The notes: generated from the sequence alone by a model not told the origin. Shown: positions 16,130 through 25,213, numbered from the stretch's first letter. The stretch is 64,000 nucleotides of DNA from Arabiibacter massiliensis (GCF_900169505.1 NZ_LT827021.1:1364001-1428000); one strand, 5' to 3'. A program made the numbers and translations.

Positions 16130-17274
16130 TGGACGACGGGCGCCTCGAGGCGGGGCGGAAACTCGCACGCGCCGTCCTCGAGGCGTTCGGCTTCGATTTC
16201 GTCGGGCTGTGCTTCGTCCCGGACGGGGACAGCCCGGAGCTGGTGTGGGACTGCGCGGCGGGCAACACGAGCAACCGCTACCGCCGCATCGTGCTGCCCG
16301 CAAAGGTAGGCGTGCTCGGCACCGTGTTCGCCACCGGGCGGCCCATCCTCGTGCGCGATGTGGACGAGGATATCGAGCGGACGGATCTGTACCAGTACCC
16401 CATTGTGGCGGCCGAGGGCCTGCGCGCGTTCCTCGCGTTTCCGCTGCTCGACGGCAACCGGGTGACCATGATCTTCATCTGCGCCGTCCGCGATGGCCGC
16501 GCGCTGGACGCGGAGATCCTGCGCGACGCGCAAAGGTTCGCGGCGGGGCGCGCGGGCCTCGACTTCATTGAGCGGGAGCCGTTTATGCCGCGCAAGGCGG
16601 GGCGCGAACCCGTCTACACCGAGGTGACGCACAAGATACTCCAAGCTCAGGAAGACGAGCGCAAGCGCGTAGCGCGCGAGCTGCACGACGGGCTGTCCCA
16701 GGAGATCCTGCTTGCCCAGATAGAGCTGCGCAAGCTCAAGTACCTGCCCGCCGAGCGCAAGGACGAGGGCATCGAGCAGGCGTGCGAGAAGCTGCGGGAG
16801 ATTATGACGCATGTGAGCGAGATTGCCACGGGCCTGCGCCCGGCGGCCCTCGACGAGCTGGGCCTGGCCGCGGCCATCGCCGCCCACTGCGCCGTCCTCC
16901 AGCACTCGTTCGGCGTGGAGATAGCCGTGGACGCCGCCCCGCTTACCGGCGCGGACGAGGACTGCGAGTGCGCGCTCTACCGCATCTTCCAGGAAGCTAT
17001 CACGAACGCCTGCAAATACTCGCGCGCCGAGGGCATCGCCGTGCGCCTCGGGCAAACAGGCGACGACGTGGAGCTGCGCGTGGAGGACCGGGGCATCGGC
17101 TTCGACGCCGCCTCGCCGAAGCTGCGCGGCGGGGGCTTGGGGCTCGAAGGCATGCGCGAGCGCGCGGAGCTGGTAGGAGGAACCGTGAGCATCGAATCGG
17201 CCCCGGATGCGGGCACGACGGTCACGGCCCGCATCCCGCTCGCGCGCGCCCTGAGGAAGGGGGCCGAGGCATGA
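16126..17274 (+). CDS. Soluble GAF-domain sensor histidine kinase (NarX/DegS-type)
   Basis: The ATG at 16126 overlaps the ppk1 stop, and a second ATG follows immediately. The 382-residue protein has no membrane helix. Residues about 10-150 form a GAF-like sensor (VLPAKVGVLGTVFATGRPIL, FLAFPLLDGNRVTMIFI). A HisKA_3 domain follows with phospho-acceptor His187 in VARELHDGLSQEILLAQIEL, then a HATPase with N box ITNACKYS, DRGIGFD and GLGLEGMRERAEL. It is a cytosolic kinase of the class that pairs with LuxR-type regulators, and the cognate regulator starts in its stop codon. Coupling to ppk1 is an unusual context. Confidence 0.9.
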   Translation: MMDDGRLEAGRKLARAVLEAFGFDFVGLCFVPDGDSPELVWDCAAGNTSNRYRRIVLPAKVGVLGTVFATGRPILVRDVDEDIERTDLYQYPIVAAEGLRAFLAFPLLDGNRVTMIFICAVRDGRALDAEILRDAQRFAAGRAGLDFIEREPFMPRKAGREPVYTEVTHKILQAQEDERKRVARELHDGLSQEILLAQIELRKLKYLPAERKDEGIEQACEKLREIMTHVSEIATGLRPAALDELGLAAAIAAHCAVLQHSFGVEIAVDAAPLTGADEDCECALYRIFQEAITNACKYSRAEGIAVRLGQTGDDVELRVEDRGIGFDAASPKLRGGGLGLEGMRERAELVGGTVSIESAPDAGTTVTARIPLARALRKGAEA

Positions 17275-17906
17275 TAGACATCGTGCTGGCCGACGACCAC
17301 GCCATCGTGCGCCTGGGCTTCAAGATGATTATCGAGCAGCAGATGGACATGCACGTGGTCGGCGAGGCATCCGACCCCGAAGAGGCGCTCGCCCTCGTGC
17401 GCCAGCACAAGCCCCACGTGCTGCTCACCGACATCTCCATGGGCTCGGAGAAAAGCGGGCTGCTTCTGGCCGAGCATATTGCGAACGGGGCGTTCAACAC
17501 CGCCGTGGTGGTGCTCACCATGCACGAAGAGCAGGAGTACCTGCGCCAGGCCCTACAGCGCAACGTACGCGGCTACGTGCTGAAAAGCGCCTCGGACGAC
17601 GAGCTGATAAAGGCCATCCGCCAAGCCGCGCAAGGCGAGACCTACATCTGCGGCGGCATGCTGGGCGCCTTCGTACGCGACTCGCTCGAGGGCGACGACC
17701 CCCTTGCGCGCACGCTCACCCCGCGCGAAAGCGAGATCGTCTCGCTGGCGGTGCGCGGCCACTCCAACCAGGACATCGCGCAGGTCCTCTCCATCTCGGT
17801 CAAGACCGTCGAGAGCCAGAAGGCGAAGATCATGGCGAAGCTGGGGCTGTCCACGAAGCCCGAGCTGTTCGAATACGCGGTGGCCCACGGCCTCGTGAAG
17901 CTGTAG
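17271..17906 (+). CDS. LuxR/NarL-family response regulator
   Basis: The ATG at 17271 overlaps the kinase TGA (ATGA). The 211-residue protein has a receiver domain with phospho-acceptor Asp54 (VLLTDISM), acidic pair DDH near residue 8 and Lys in GYVLKSAS. The C-terminal LuxR helix-turn-helix is LTPRESEIVSLAVRGHSNQD followed by IAQVLSISVKTVESQKAKIM. It is the partner of the GAF kinase. The next gene, 87 bp downstream, is a TAT molybdopterin oxidoreductase, so control of that respiratory operon is likely (inference); a small palindrome at 17960-17974 is a candidate site. Confidence 0.93.
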   Translation: MIDIVLADDHAIVRLGFKMIIEQQMDMHVVGEASDPEEALALVRQHKPHVLLTDISMGSEKSGLLLAEHIANGAFNTAVVVLTMHEEQEYLRQALQRNVRGYVLKSASDDELIKAIRQAAQGETYICGGMLGAFVRDSLEGDDPLARTLTPRESEIVSLAVRGHSNQDIAQVLSISVKTVESQKAKIMAKLGLSTKPELFEYAVAHGLVKL

Positions 17907-17959
17907 CCGGCCCCCGCCCGCCCCTGCCCGCGGGCAACCCCGCCCCGGTATTCTCTACT

Positions 17960-17974
17960 CGTACCCACGGTACG
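17960..17974. promoter_or_regulatory. Candidate operator before the molybdoenzyme operon at 17994
   Basis: Perfect palindrome CGTACC-CAC-GGTACG lies 20-34 bp before the ATG at 17994. TACCCAC is close to a NarL-type heptamer, so it may be the site of the adjacent LuxR regulator. The evidence is position and symmetry only. Confidence 0.3.
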
Positions 17975-17993
17975 CAGACGAGAAGGAGACCAT

Positions 17994-20561
17994 ATGAAAA
18001 CCGAGGTCACACGACGTGGCTTCCTCGGCACCTGCCTGGCCGGCGCGGGCGTGATTGCAGCAGGGGGATCCGCTGCAATCGGCTTCGACCAGGCAAGCGC
18101 CGAGGCGGCGGCGGACGCGGGGCTGACGCTGACGCGCAGCACCTGCAGCCCGAACTGCACGGGCGGCTGCGGCTTGATCGCCGCGGCGAAAGACGGCGAG
18201 ATCAAGACCATCATCCAAGCCGCCGACTACCCCGAGGAAGAGCTCAACCCCCGCGGATGCCTGAAGGGCCTCTCCATGCTGAACCTCGTGCATGGCAAGG
18301 ACCGCATGAAGGGCCCGCAGATCCGCACCGGCGCGCCCGGCACCGACGAGTTCCGCGACGTCAGCTGGGACGAGGCGCTTGACGAAGCCGCCTCTCAGCT
18401 GCGCGCCATCGCCGACAAGTACGGACCGGAATCCATCGGCACCATCATCCAGGTGGCCGCCACCGGACACGTGCACAAGGGCGCGGTGGTGCGCCTGGCG
18501 GCGCTGGCCGGCTGGTCGATGCACGGCGGCTACGACATGAACGGCGATTTGCCCATGTCGGCCCCCATGACCTTCGGCGTGCAGAGCGAGGAGCTTGAGA
18601 GCTACTGCTGGGAGGATTCGAACTACACGCTCGTGTTCGGCTCGAACCTCATGGCCACGCGCATCCCCGACGCCCACTTCCTCACCGAAGGGCGCGACCG
18701 CGGCGCGAAAATCGTCGTGTTCGACCCCAACTTCAGCCCCACGGCCGCGAAGGCGCATGAGTGGTTCTCGACGAAGCCCTCCAGCGACGCGGCGGTGGCG
18801 CTGGGCATGTGCAAGCGCATCATCGACGAGGGCAACCACGACGAAACGTTCATCGCCACCTACACCGACCTGCCGCTGCTCGTGAACACGGCCACCGGCA
18901 AGAAGCTGCTCGCGCGCGACGTGGCCGGGCTTGACGCCCCCGCCAACATGCCGGGCTTTCGCGAGTCCTACGTCGCGATGGCGGAGGGCGGCCTTGCGGC
19001 GACCGACCCCTCGACGCTCGCGCCCCTCCCCGGCATACAGCTGGAAGGCGCCTTCGACGTGCCGCTGAAGGACGGCTCCACCGCGCGCGCCAAGACGGCG
19101 TTCACGCTTCTGCGGGAGGAGCTGGAGGACTACACGCCCGAGCAGGTGGAGCAGATGAGCGACATGCCGGCCGCCGACCTCGTGCGCATCGCCGACGAGA
19201 TAGCCGCGGCCAAGCCCCTCCACGTCATCTACGGCGCGTCGAACTACCAGTGGTACCACGGCGACCTCAAGGGGCGCGCGCTCAGCCTCCTGCCCGTGAT
19301 AACCGGCAACATCGGCATCGACGGCGGCGGCTTCTCCACCTACGCGGGCCAGTACCGCCTGCGCTTCAGCCCGGCCGCCTGGTGGGTGCCAAACGGCAAG
19401 AAGCCGAACTACGTGCCCTTCGAGTACCTCGTGCACGGCCCCACCGACACCATGTGCGCCCCCTACCCCGAAAACGGCATCAAGGCGTGGATCATCTACT
19501 GCTGCAACCCCTTCGACCAGCACAACCTCAACAACCAGCTGCGCCAGAAGGTGGAGGACGGCGAGATAGAGCTCGTCATCAACCTCGACTTCCAAAAGAC
19601 CACCTCCAGCCTGTACAGCGACATCCTGCTGCCCGGCGTCACCTGGTACGAGAAGACGGAGCTCGTCACTACGCCCGTGCACCAGTACATGCAGCTGCAG
19701 CAGCCGGCCATCCCGCCGGTGGGCGACTGCAAGCCCGAGCTCTGGATCATGCGCGAGCTGGCCAAGCGCTACGACCCCTCCTTCGAGGCAGCGTTCTACC
19801 CCGAACTGGACGTGGAAGAGGCCAGCGCCACCATCATCGACGCCATGCTGGAAGCGGCCGGCGGCGAGGCGGAGGGCATCACGTTCGCCGATTTGCGCCA
19901 GGGCCCGCAGAAGCTCAAGCACGGCCACCCGGGGCGCAAGCGCATCCCGTTCTACGAGCAGATTCACGACTACCGGCCGTTCCCGCCCGTGAGCTACCCC
20001 GAGAAGATAGAGACCACCGGGGCGTTCGTGAAGAGCGGGCGCATCGAGTTCTACAAAGACGAGCAGGCCTTCATCGATTTGGGCGAGACGCTGCCCGTGC
20101 ACAAGCCGCCCTTCGTCGAATCGGAATACGCCGTGGACCCCTCCATCGAGGGCCGCTATCCCCTGGCCATGCTCACCCGCAACTCCATCCACCGAGTGCA
20201 TTCGACGCACGCGAACAACTTCATGCTCAACGAGCTGCAGGATACGAAGCCGAAGGCCTACGTGAGCCCCGCAACCGCCGAGGCGCGCGGGCTGGCCACC
20301 GGCGACAAGGTGGAGGTGTTCAACAACCGCGGCACGCTCACCGGCTGGGTGGCGGTGGACCCCGGCATCCGCGACGACTGCCTTGTCTTCGAGGAGGGCT
20401 GGTGGAGCCGCTACACGGCGGGGCAATCCTACAACTCACTCGTGTATCCCCATATCAAGCCAACCCACGAGGTGTACTTCGTGCCGCAGATGTGGTCGCC
20501 CAACACCTGTTGGAACGAGTGCCTCGTCGACGTGAGAAAGGCGGGCGATCAGAATGCGTAA
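17994..20561 (+). CDS. TAT-exported molybdopterin oxidoreductase (DMSO reductase family)
   Basis: The 855-residue catalytic subunit begins with a twin-arginine signal (VTRRGFLGTCLAGAGVIAAG). A [4Fe-4S] site follows: Cys residues in STCSPNCTGGCGLIAA plus NPRGCLKG. The molybdopterin core includes EDSNYTLVFGSNLMATR, KIVVFDPNFSPTAAKAHEWF and, at the end, VEVFNNRGTLTGWVAVDPGI with GWWSRYTAG. AAGGAGA precedes the ATG. It overlaps the Fe-S subunit gene by eight bases. The substrate cannot be read from the sequence; with an NrfD partner it is most likely a terminal reductase or oxidase exchanging electrons with the quinone pool on the outer membrane face. Confidence 0.9.
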   Translation: MKTEVTRRGFLGTCLAGAGVIAAGGSAAIGFDQASAEAAADAGLTLTRSTCSPNCTGGCGLIAAAKDGEIKTIIQAADYPEEELNPRGCLKGLSMLNLVHGKDRMKGPQIRTGAPGTDEFRDVSWDEALDEAASQLRAIADKYGPESIGTIIQVAATGHVHKGAVVRLAALAGWSMHGGYDMNGDLPMSAPMTFGVQSEELESYCWEDSNYTLVFGSNLMATRIPDAHFLTEGRDRGAKIVVFDPNFSPTAAKAHEWFSTKPSSDAAVALGMCKRIIDEGNHDETFIATYTDLPLLVNTATGKKLLARDVAGLDAPANMPGFRESYVAMAEGGLAATDPSTLAPLPGIQLEGAFDVPLKDGSTARAKTAFTLLREELEDYTPEQVEQMSDMPAADLVRIADEIAAAKPLHVIYGASNYQWYHGDLKGRALSLLPVITGNIGIDGGGFSTYAGQYRLRFSPAAWWVPNGKKPNYVPFEYLVHGPTDTMCAPYPENGIKAWIIYCCNPFDQHNLNNQLRQKVEDGEIELVINLDFQKTTSSLYSDILLPGVTWYEKTELVTTPVHQYMQLQQPAIPPVGDCKPELWIMRELAKRYDPSFEAAFYPELDVEEASATIIDAMLEAAGGEAEGITFADLRQGPQKLKHGHPGRKRIPFYEQIHDYRPFPPVSYPEKIETTGAFVKSGRIEFYKDEQAFIDLGETLPVHKPPFVESEYAVDPSIEGRYPLAMLTRNSIHRVHSTHANNFMLNELQDTKPKAYVSPATAEARGLATGDKVEVFNNRGTLTGWVAVDPGIRDDCLVFEEGWWSRYTAGQSYNSLVYPHIKPTHEVYFVPQMWSPNTCWNECLVDVRKAGDQNA

Positions 20562-21237
20562 GGGCATGGTCATCGACCTGGACGCCTGCATCGGGTGCCA
20601 GACCTGCGCCGTTTCCTGCAAGGTGCACAACGCGCTGCCGCCGACCATGTGGTGGAACCGCGTGGCCACCTTAGGGGCCGAGGTCCACCAGACCGCCGTT
20701 GGAGAGCCAGGAGGCGCGCTGCGGATGGACTTTCTGCCGCTGTCGTGCCAGCACTGCGAGAACCCCGCGTGCGAGAAGGTGTGCCCCACCGGCGCCACGT
20801 ACTCCACCGAAGACGGCACCGTGCTCATCGACTTCGAGCGTTGCATCGGCTGCCGCTACTGCTTTGCCGCCTGCCCCTACGGCGTGCGGCAGTTCAACTG
20901 GAAGGACCCGCGCGCCCTCAAGGAGGAGGCCGTCGATACCGACTACGGCTATCCGGGCGAGACGCGCGAGGACGGCCGGCTCGTGTACACGCAGCACCGC
21001 CCCGTGGGCGTCACCGAGAAGTGCACGTTCTGCGCGCAGTACACCGCCCAGGGCATCGAGCCCACCTGCGTGCGCGCATGCCCGCAGCAGGCCCGCCTGT
21101 TCGGCGATTTGGACGACCCCGAAAGCAAGCCTGCGCGCGCCCTCGCGTCCAAGCAGGCCATTCGCTTGAAGGAGGAGTACGGCACGCGTCCCAAGGTGTA
21201 TTACGTCACGGCTTCGAAGGTGGTGCAGGATGCTTGA
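20554..21237 (+). CDS. Four-cluster ferredoxin subunit (DmsB/NrfC-like)
   Basis: The 227-residue electron-transfer subunit contains four Cys clusters: CIGCQTCAVSCK, CQHCENPACEKVCP, CIGCRYCFAACPYG and CTFCAQYTAQGIEPTCVRAC. This is the DmsB/PhsB/NrfC pattern for four [4Fe-4S] centres that wire the catalytic subunit to the membrane NrfD protein. There is no signal peptide of its own, so it is probably co-exported with the TAT subunit. It overlaps both neighbours by eight bases, which argues for translational coupling and fixed stoichiometry. Conserved C-terminal ARLFGDLDDPESK matches the same subunit in the two other operons of this window. Confidence 0.95.
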   Translation: MRKGMVIDLDACIGCQTCAVSCKVHNALPPTMWWNRVATLGAEVHQTAVGEPGGALRMDFLPLSCQHCENPACEKVCPTGATYSTEDGTVLIDFERCIGCRYCFAACPYGVRQFNWKDPRALKEEAVDTDYGYPGETREDGRLVYTQHRPVGVTEKCTFCAQYTAQGIEPTCVRACPQQARLFGDLDDPESKPARALASKQAIRLKEEYGTRPKVYYVTASKVVQDA

Positions 21238-22483
21238 AACTAAGGGCCGCATCGGCCTGTCACTCGCAGCGCTCGCGCTCATCGGCGTGGGTCTGGCGTG
21301 CTGGGGCTTCCAGTTCGCCAACGGCTTGGGCGTCACCGGCATGTCCAACCCGTTCTCGTGGGGCCTCTACATCGCCGCGTTCGCCTTCTTCGTGGGCGTG
21401 GCGGCCGGCGGCATGATAGTGTCGTCGTCGGTGTACGTGTTCGACATCAAGGACCTCAAGCCCTTCGCCCGCATCGCCTCGCTCTCCGCGTTCGGCTGCG
21501 TGGTGGCTGCCGGCACGATGGTGCTGCTGGACCTGGGTAAGATCACGAACATTCTCAACATGTTTCTGCACCCCAACCTCACCTCGCCGCTTCTGTGGGA
21601 CGTGTGCGTGATCACCTGCTACATGATCATCACGTTTTTAAGCGTGTACTTCCAGATGCTGCCCGAATGGAAGCGCTCCGGCTTCTTCCTGGCCGCCTGG
21701 ACGCGCTCCAAAAGCGCCGAAGCCGTGGCCGCCTTCTCGCAGAAATGGTCGAAGCGCGTGGGCATCGTGGGCCTGCCCTTCGCGGTGCTCATCCACACGG
21801 TGACCGCGCTCATCTTCGCCACGCAAGCCTCGCGCCACTGGTGGCACTCGGCCATCCTGCCGCCCGACTTCGTGGCCATGGCCGTGGCCTCCGGCACGGC
21901 GCTCGTGCTGGTCATCTGCATGATTGTGGTTGGCCGTCGCGGGTTTGCGCGCCACAGACGGGCCTTCGCCGTCATGGCGAAGATCACGGCGGGGTCGCTT
22001 GTGGTGCACTTCTTCTTCACGGCGATGGAGCTGGTGCTGCTGGCTTGGGAGAACTCGCTTTCCTCCCAGGAGGTGCTGCACGTGGTGTTCGGCCAGTACG
22101 GCGCGCTCTACGCCGTGGAAATCGTGCTGCCGGCCATCGCCATGGTCGCCTTCTTCCTGCGCCGCGTGCAAAAGAGCCCGACGCTGCTGTACGCGGGCTC
22201 GGCGTTCGTCATCGCGGGCGCGTTCGTGCACCGCATGATGCTTCTGTACCCCGGATTCAACGTCGTTCCCCTGGAGCTGCAGGCCATCGGCTCAAGCGAG
22301 CTGTGGGGCTACCCCGTGTCGGCGGGCGTGGGCCATGCGGCCAGCACGTTCGTCTCGTCGTTCGCCTACGTGCCCACGGCGGTGGAGTGGGGCGTGTTCG
22401 CGCTGCCCGTGGGGCTTGCGCTGCTCATCGTGGGCGGCGGCATCGCGTTCTTCAAGTTCCTCGCCGACGAGTACCGCTCGTAA
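21230..22483 (+). CDS. NrfD/PsrC-family quinol-interacting membrane subunit
   Basis: The 417-residue polytopic protein has about ten hydrophobic segments and the family opening WGFQFANGLGVTGMSNPFSW, then GLYIAAFAFFVGVAAGGMIV. It anchors the molybdoenzyme/Fe-S pair and passes electrons from or to menaquinone at the outer membrane face. The third gene of the operon, it overlaps the Fe-S gene by eight bases. A symmetrical stem at 22565-22597 follows about 80 bp downstream. Unlike the two operons at 38-56 kb, this one has no cytochrome-like genes and no TorD gene next to it. Confidence 0.92.
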   Translation: MLETKGRIGLSLAALALIGVGLACWGFQFANGLGVTGMSNPFSWGLYIAAFAFFVGVAAGGMIVSSSVYVFDIKDLKPFARIASLSAFGCVVAAGTMVLLDLGKITNILNMFLHPNLTSPLLWDVCVITCYMIITFLSVYFQMLPEWKRSGFFLAAWTRSKSAEAVAAFSQKWSKRVGIVGLPFAVLIHTVTALIFATQASRHWWHSAILPPDFVAMAVASGTALVLVICMIVVGRRGFARHRRAFAVMAKITAGSLVVHFFFTAMELVLLAWENSLSSQEVLHVVFGQYGALYAVEIVLPAIAMVAFFLRRVQKSPTLLYAGSAFVIAGAFVHRMMLLYPGFNVVPLELQAIGSSELWGYPVSAGVGHAASTFVSSFAYVPTAVEWGVFALPVGLALLIVGGGIAFFKFLADEYRS

Positions 22484-22564
22484 CCACGCCCTTCCTTCGA
22501 ACGGCCGGCCTCCCCTCCTCCTCCCCTGGAACTCCCCCTTCTCGAAGCCGCGCCTGTTCTCTTT

Positions 22565-22597
22565 CCGACCCCGCCATCCTCCCTGTGGCGGGGTCGG
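22565..22597. terminator. Symmetrical hairpin between convergent NrfD and IclR genes
   Basis: Perfect 12-bp arms (CCGACCCCGCCA) enclose a nine-base loop between the converging ends of the molybdoenzyme operon and the iclR-like gene. There is no T-run in either direction, so it would be a bidirectional but weak terminator. Confidence 0.6.
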
Positions 22598-22610
22598 CCC
22601 GGTCGAGGGC

Positions 22611-23372
22611 CTACTCCACGTAGCCCATGCGCTCGGAGAGGCGGCTCGCGGCCAGCTTCACCTGCTGCGCGATGCGCTCGACCTCTTCGTCGGGGATGCT
22701 CTCGGGCGTGCCGCTCACGCCTACCGCCGCGATGGCGTCGCCGCGGTAGTTGAACACGGGCGCCGCCACGCAGCGGTGGCCCAGCTCGTACTCCTCGTCG
22801 TCCATGGCCCAACCCTGCGCACGCACCTGGTGGAGGTACTTCACGAAGGCGGTCCGGCTCGTGAACGTGTTGGGCGTGTGGGCCTCGAACTCGAAGCCGT
22901 AGAGCGCCTCCTCCAGCTCGGCGCGCGACAGGCACGCGAGCAGGCACTTCCCCATCGACGAGCAGTAGGCCGGCGAGCGGTAGCCCACCTCGGTGTAGGC
23001 CTCGTCGCCCCAGCCCGTGCCCTCCTTCTCGATGTAGGACACGTACGCGCCGTCGAGGATGCCCAGGTGGGACGTGAGCCCCAGCACGCGCTTGAGCGTC
23101 TCGAGGTACGGCTTGGCCTCGGTTTGCAGCTCGAGCGAGTTGATGTGGTAGCCCAGCGTGTGGAACATCTTCGGGCCGATGGTGTAGCGGCCCTCCAGCG
23201 TCTTCTCCACGTAGCCGCGCCCCAGCATGGTGGCCACGATGCGGTGCACCGTCGACTTGCTCATGCCCGTGGCCTGGGCAAGCTCGCTCAGCCCGCACGG
23301 GCCTTGCGCGCGAGCCAGCTCCTCCAAGATGTCGAACGCGCGATCGAGCACCTGCACGCCCTGTTCCGCCAT
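22611..23372 (-). CDS. IclR-family transcriptional regulator
   Basis: The 253-residue regulator has an N-terminal winged helix (VLDRAFDILEELARAQGPCG, LSELAQATGMSKSTVHRIVA) and a C-terminal IclR effector domain (AYCSSMGKCLLACL, VAAPVFNYRGDAIAAVGVSG). It is transcribed divergently from the secreted flavoprotein reductase at 23589, with 216 bp between starts that contain repeated GTTCCGC motifs. In this bacterial group IclR or LuxR regulators often sit beside the reductase they control, so local regulation is likely (inference). The ligand is probably a small aromatic or organic acid, which cannot be decided here. Confidence 0.93.
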   Translation of the reverse strand: MAEQGVQVLDRAFDILEELARAQGPCGLSELAQATGMSKSTVHRIVATMLGRGYVEKTLEGRYTIGPKMFHTLGYHINSLELQTEAKPYLETLKRVLGLTSHLGILDGAYVSYIEKEGTGWGDEAYTEVGYRSPAYCSSMGKCLLACLSRAELEEALYGFEFEAHTPNTFTSRTAFVKYLHQVRAQGWAMDDEEYELGHRCVAAPVFNYRGDAIAAVGVSGTPESIPDEEVERIAQQVKLAASRLSERMGYVE

Positions 23373-23473
23373 GGCCTCCCCTTTCGCCGCGCGGATTCCC
23401 TGTCGGCGACAGTATACGGCATGGATCAGCGCGAAACAAAGGCGAAACGCCGCAGGTCCTCGCCGAGCGTGCC

Positions 23474-23508
23474 GTTCCGCATCGTGGAACAGGGGTTCCG
23501 CAGAGCGG
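23474..23508. promoter_or_regulatory. Candidate IclR operator
   Basis: GTTCCGC occurs at 23474-23480 and again at 23495-23501, exactly 21 bp (two helical turns) apart, and each is followed by a partial inverted half (GGAAC at 23486-23490, GCGG at 23505-23508). The cluster ends about 10 bp before the -35 box of the divergent promoter. Confidence 0.4.
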
Positions 23509-23518
23509 TTTCAGGCCG

Positions 23519-23547
23519 TTGAGGGGCGCTCGGACGGTTCCTATAAT
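23519..23547 (+). promoter_or_regulatory. Sigma-70-type promoter of the flavoprotein reductase
   Basis: TTGAGG, a 17-base spacer and a perfect TATAAT lie 41 bp before the ATG at 23589. The box spacing is ideal and the -10 is consensus. Confidence 0.65.
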
Positions 23548-23588
23548 CCGGGGCGTAAGGGAAACGAGGCACGAAGGAAGGGGCCATC

Positions 23589-25199
23589 ATGAAGGCAAAC
23601 GGAACGCAGGGGCTGTCGCGCAGGAGCTTCCTCGAGGGGGCAGCGCTCGGACTGGGCGCGCTGGCGGCGGGAAGCCTGGTCGGCTGCGCGCCGAAGCAGG
23701 CGGACGGCGAGGCGAACGCGGACGCCGGCGCGGCGGCGGGCGGCAACGCGGCTGACGTGCAGTGGGACGGCGAGTACGACGTCATCGTGTGCGGAGGCGG
23801 CGGCAGCGGCCTCACCGCGGCGTACTCGGCGCTCGAAAACGGCGCGGCGAAGGTGCTCGTGCTGGAGAAGGCCCCGGCTTGCGGCGGCACGACGGCGCTC
23901 GCCGAGGGCGCGGTACAGGCGTCCGGAACGACGTGGCAGAAGGAGATAGCGGGCGTCACCGACGACTCGGCCGACCTGCACGCGAAGTTCTGGATGACCG
24001 ACGCCGAGGGCCTCGTGAAGGAGGAGCTGGTCAAGTGCATGGCCGACAACGCGGCCGACAACCTGCAGTGGATGGCCGACAGCTTCGGCATCACGTTCGC
24101 CAACGTGTTCGGCTGCTATCCCACGCCGTACATGCCCGACGAATACATGCGCGACCGCATCCACCTCATCGCCGACGCGGCCGACCCCAAGAAGACGGGC
24201 GGCGCCGTGTGGACCACCAACGCCCAGAAGGCCGTCGAGGAGAAGGGCGGCGAGATCGAGACGAAGGTGGAGGTCACCGACATCTACCAGGACGACTCCG
24301 GCACCGTGGTGGGCGTGGCTTGCGCCGACGGCAAGAACTACAAGGCGAACAAAGGCGTGGTGCTGGCCATGGCGTCCATCGACCACAACGAGGACATGGC
24401 GTTCAAGTACGACCAGCAGCATTACTGGGACCTCAAGACCCAGGCTGTGGCCACGGCGGCCACCGACACGGGCGACGGCATCCGCATCGGCATGGCGCAT
24501 GGCGCCGACTCGGCCTTCCACGGCGCGGTCGACCTCATCCTGCAGACGTGGAGCTACACGAACAACCAGAACCCGGAGATCCCCTACATCCTCATCGACC
24601 AGCGCGGCAACCGCTTCGTGCGCGAGGACACCACCTACGCGTTCCATTGCCGCGCCATGTTCAACGCGGCCATGGCGCAGGGCGGCTTCGAGGGCGCCAC
24701 GTACATGCTCATGGACAACAAGATGGTGAGTTCCGACGCGAAGTGCGCCTGGTCGGACAACGCCGAAGGCGGCGCGAAGGCCCGCGAGGCCGCTCTGGCC
24801 GACGGCAGCATGGTGCAGGCCGACTCGGTGGAGGCCCTGGCCGAGGCGCTCGGCATGGACGCCGGCAACCTCAAGGCCACGGTGGATGCCTGGAACGCCG
24901 CCTGCGCGGCCGGCGCGGACGCCGCATACGGCCGCGTCGTGCAGCTGACCCCGCTCGACGAGGCCCCCTTCTTCGCCTGGAAGACGCAGAACACCAACAT
25001 CGGCTCCATCGGCGGGCTGCTCATCGACACCGACGCCGCCATCTTGGACACCGAGGGCAACCCCATCCCGCACCTCTTCGGCGCGGGCGTGAACACCGCC
25101 GGCTGGATCGGGCCCTACTATCCCGGAAGCGGCACCTGCCTGCAGGGCGCTCTCAACTGGGGCCGCATCGCCGGCAAGTCGGCCGCGACCGCCGCATAG
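23589..25199 (+). CDS. TAT-secreted FAD-dependent reductase (fumarate reductase/flavocytochrome c type)
   Basis: The 536-residue protein starts with a twin-arginine signal (LSRRSFLEGAALGLGALAAG) ending in a possible lipobox LVGC, so it may be a TAT lipoprotein. The FAD site is YDVIVCGGGGSGLTAAYSAL with LEKAPACGGTTALAEGAVQA. The C-terminal capping and active-site region includes NRFVREDTTYAF and LFGAGVNTAGWIGPYYPGSG. It lacks a heme domain, so electrons must come from a separate cytochrome. Enzymes of this group reduce C=C or related bonds of organic acceptors (family knowledge); the substrate is unknown. It is divergent from the IclR gene and followed by a strong terminator, so it is a single-gene unit. 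Confidence 0.9.
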   Translation: MKANGTQGLSRRSFLEGAALGLGALAAGSLVGCAPKQADGEANADAGAAAGGNAADVQWDGEYDVIVCGGGGSGLTAAYSALENGAAKVLVLEKAPACGGTTALAEGAVQASGTTWQKEIAGVTDDSADLHAKFWMTDAEGLVKEELVKCMADNAADNLQWMADSFGITFANVFGCYPTPYMPDEYMRDRIHLIADAADPKKTGGAVWTTNAQKAVEEKGGEIETKVEVTDIYQDDSGTVVGVACADGKNYKANKGVVLAMASIDHNEDMAFKYDQQHYWDLKTQAVATAATDTGDGIRIGMAHGADSAFHGAVDLILQTWSYTNNQNPEIPYILIDQRGNRFVREDTTYAFHCRAMFNAAMAQGGFEGATYMLMDNKMVSSDAKCAWSDNAEGGAKAREAALADGSMVQADSVEALAEALGMDAGNLKATVDAWNAACAAGADAAYGRVVQLTPLDEAPFFAWKTQNTNIGSIGGLLIDTDAAILDTEGNPIPHLFGAGVNTAGWIGPYYPGSGTCLQGALNWGRIAGKSAATAA

Positions 25200-25213
25200 C
25201 ACCCTTTCCCCAC

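Noticed and set aside
13496..16303. Long minus-strand frame opposite ppk1
   Set aside because: Antisense shadow of a clearly functional PPK1 with both catalytic histidines; composition is repetitive and no ribosome binding site is present.
17955..20426. Minus-strand 823-codon frame opposite the molybdoenzyme gene
   Set aside because: Shadow frame; the plus strand has a TAT signal, Fe-S motif and operon overlaps.
22484..22610. Small gene between the NrfD and iclR-like genes
   Set aside because: Only pyrimidine-rich DNA and a terminator-like hairpin are present; no supported start and frame.
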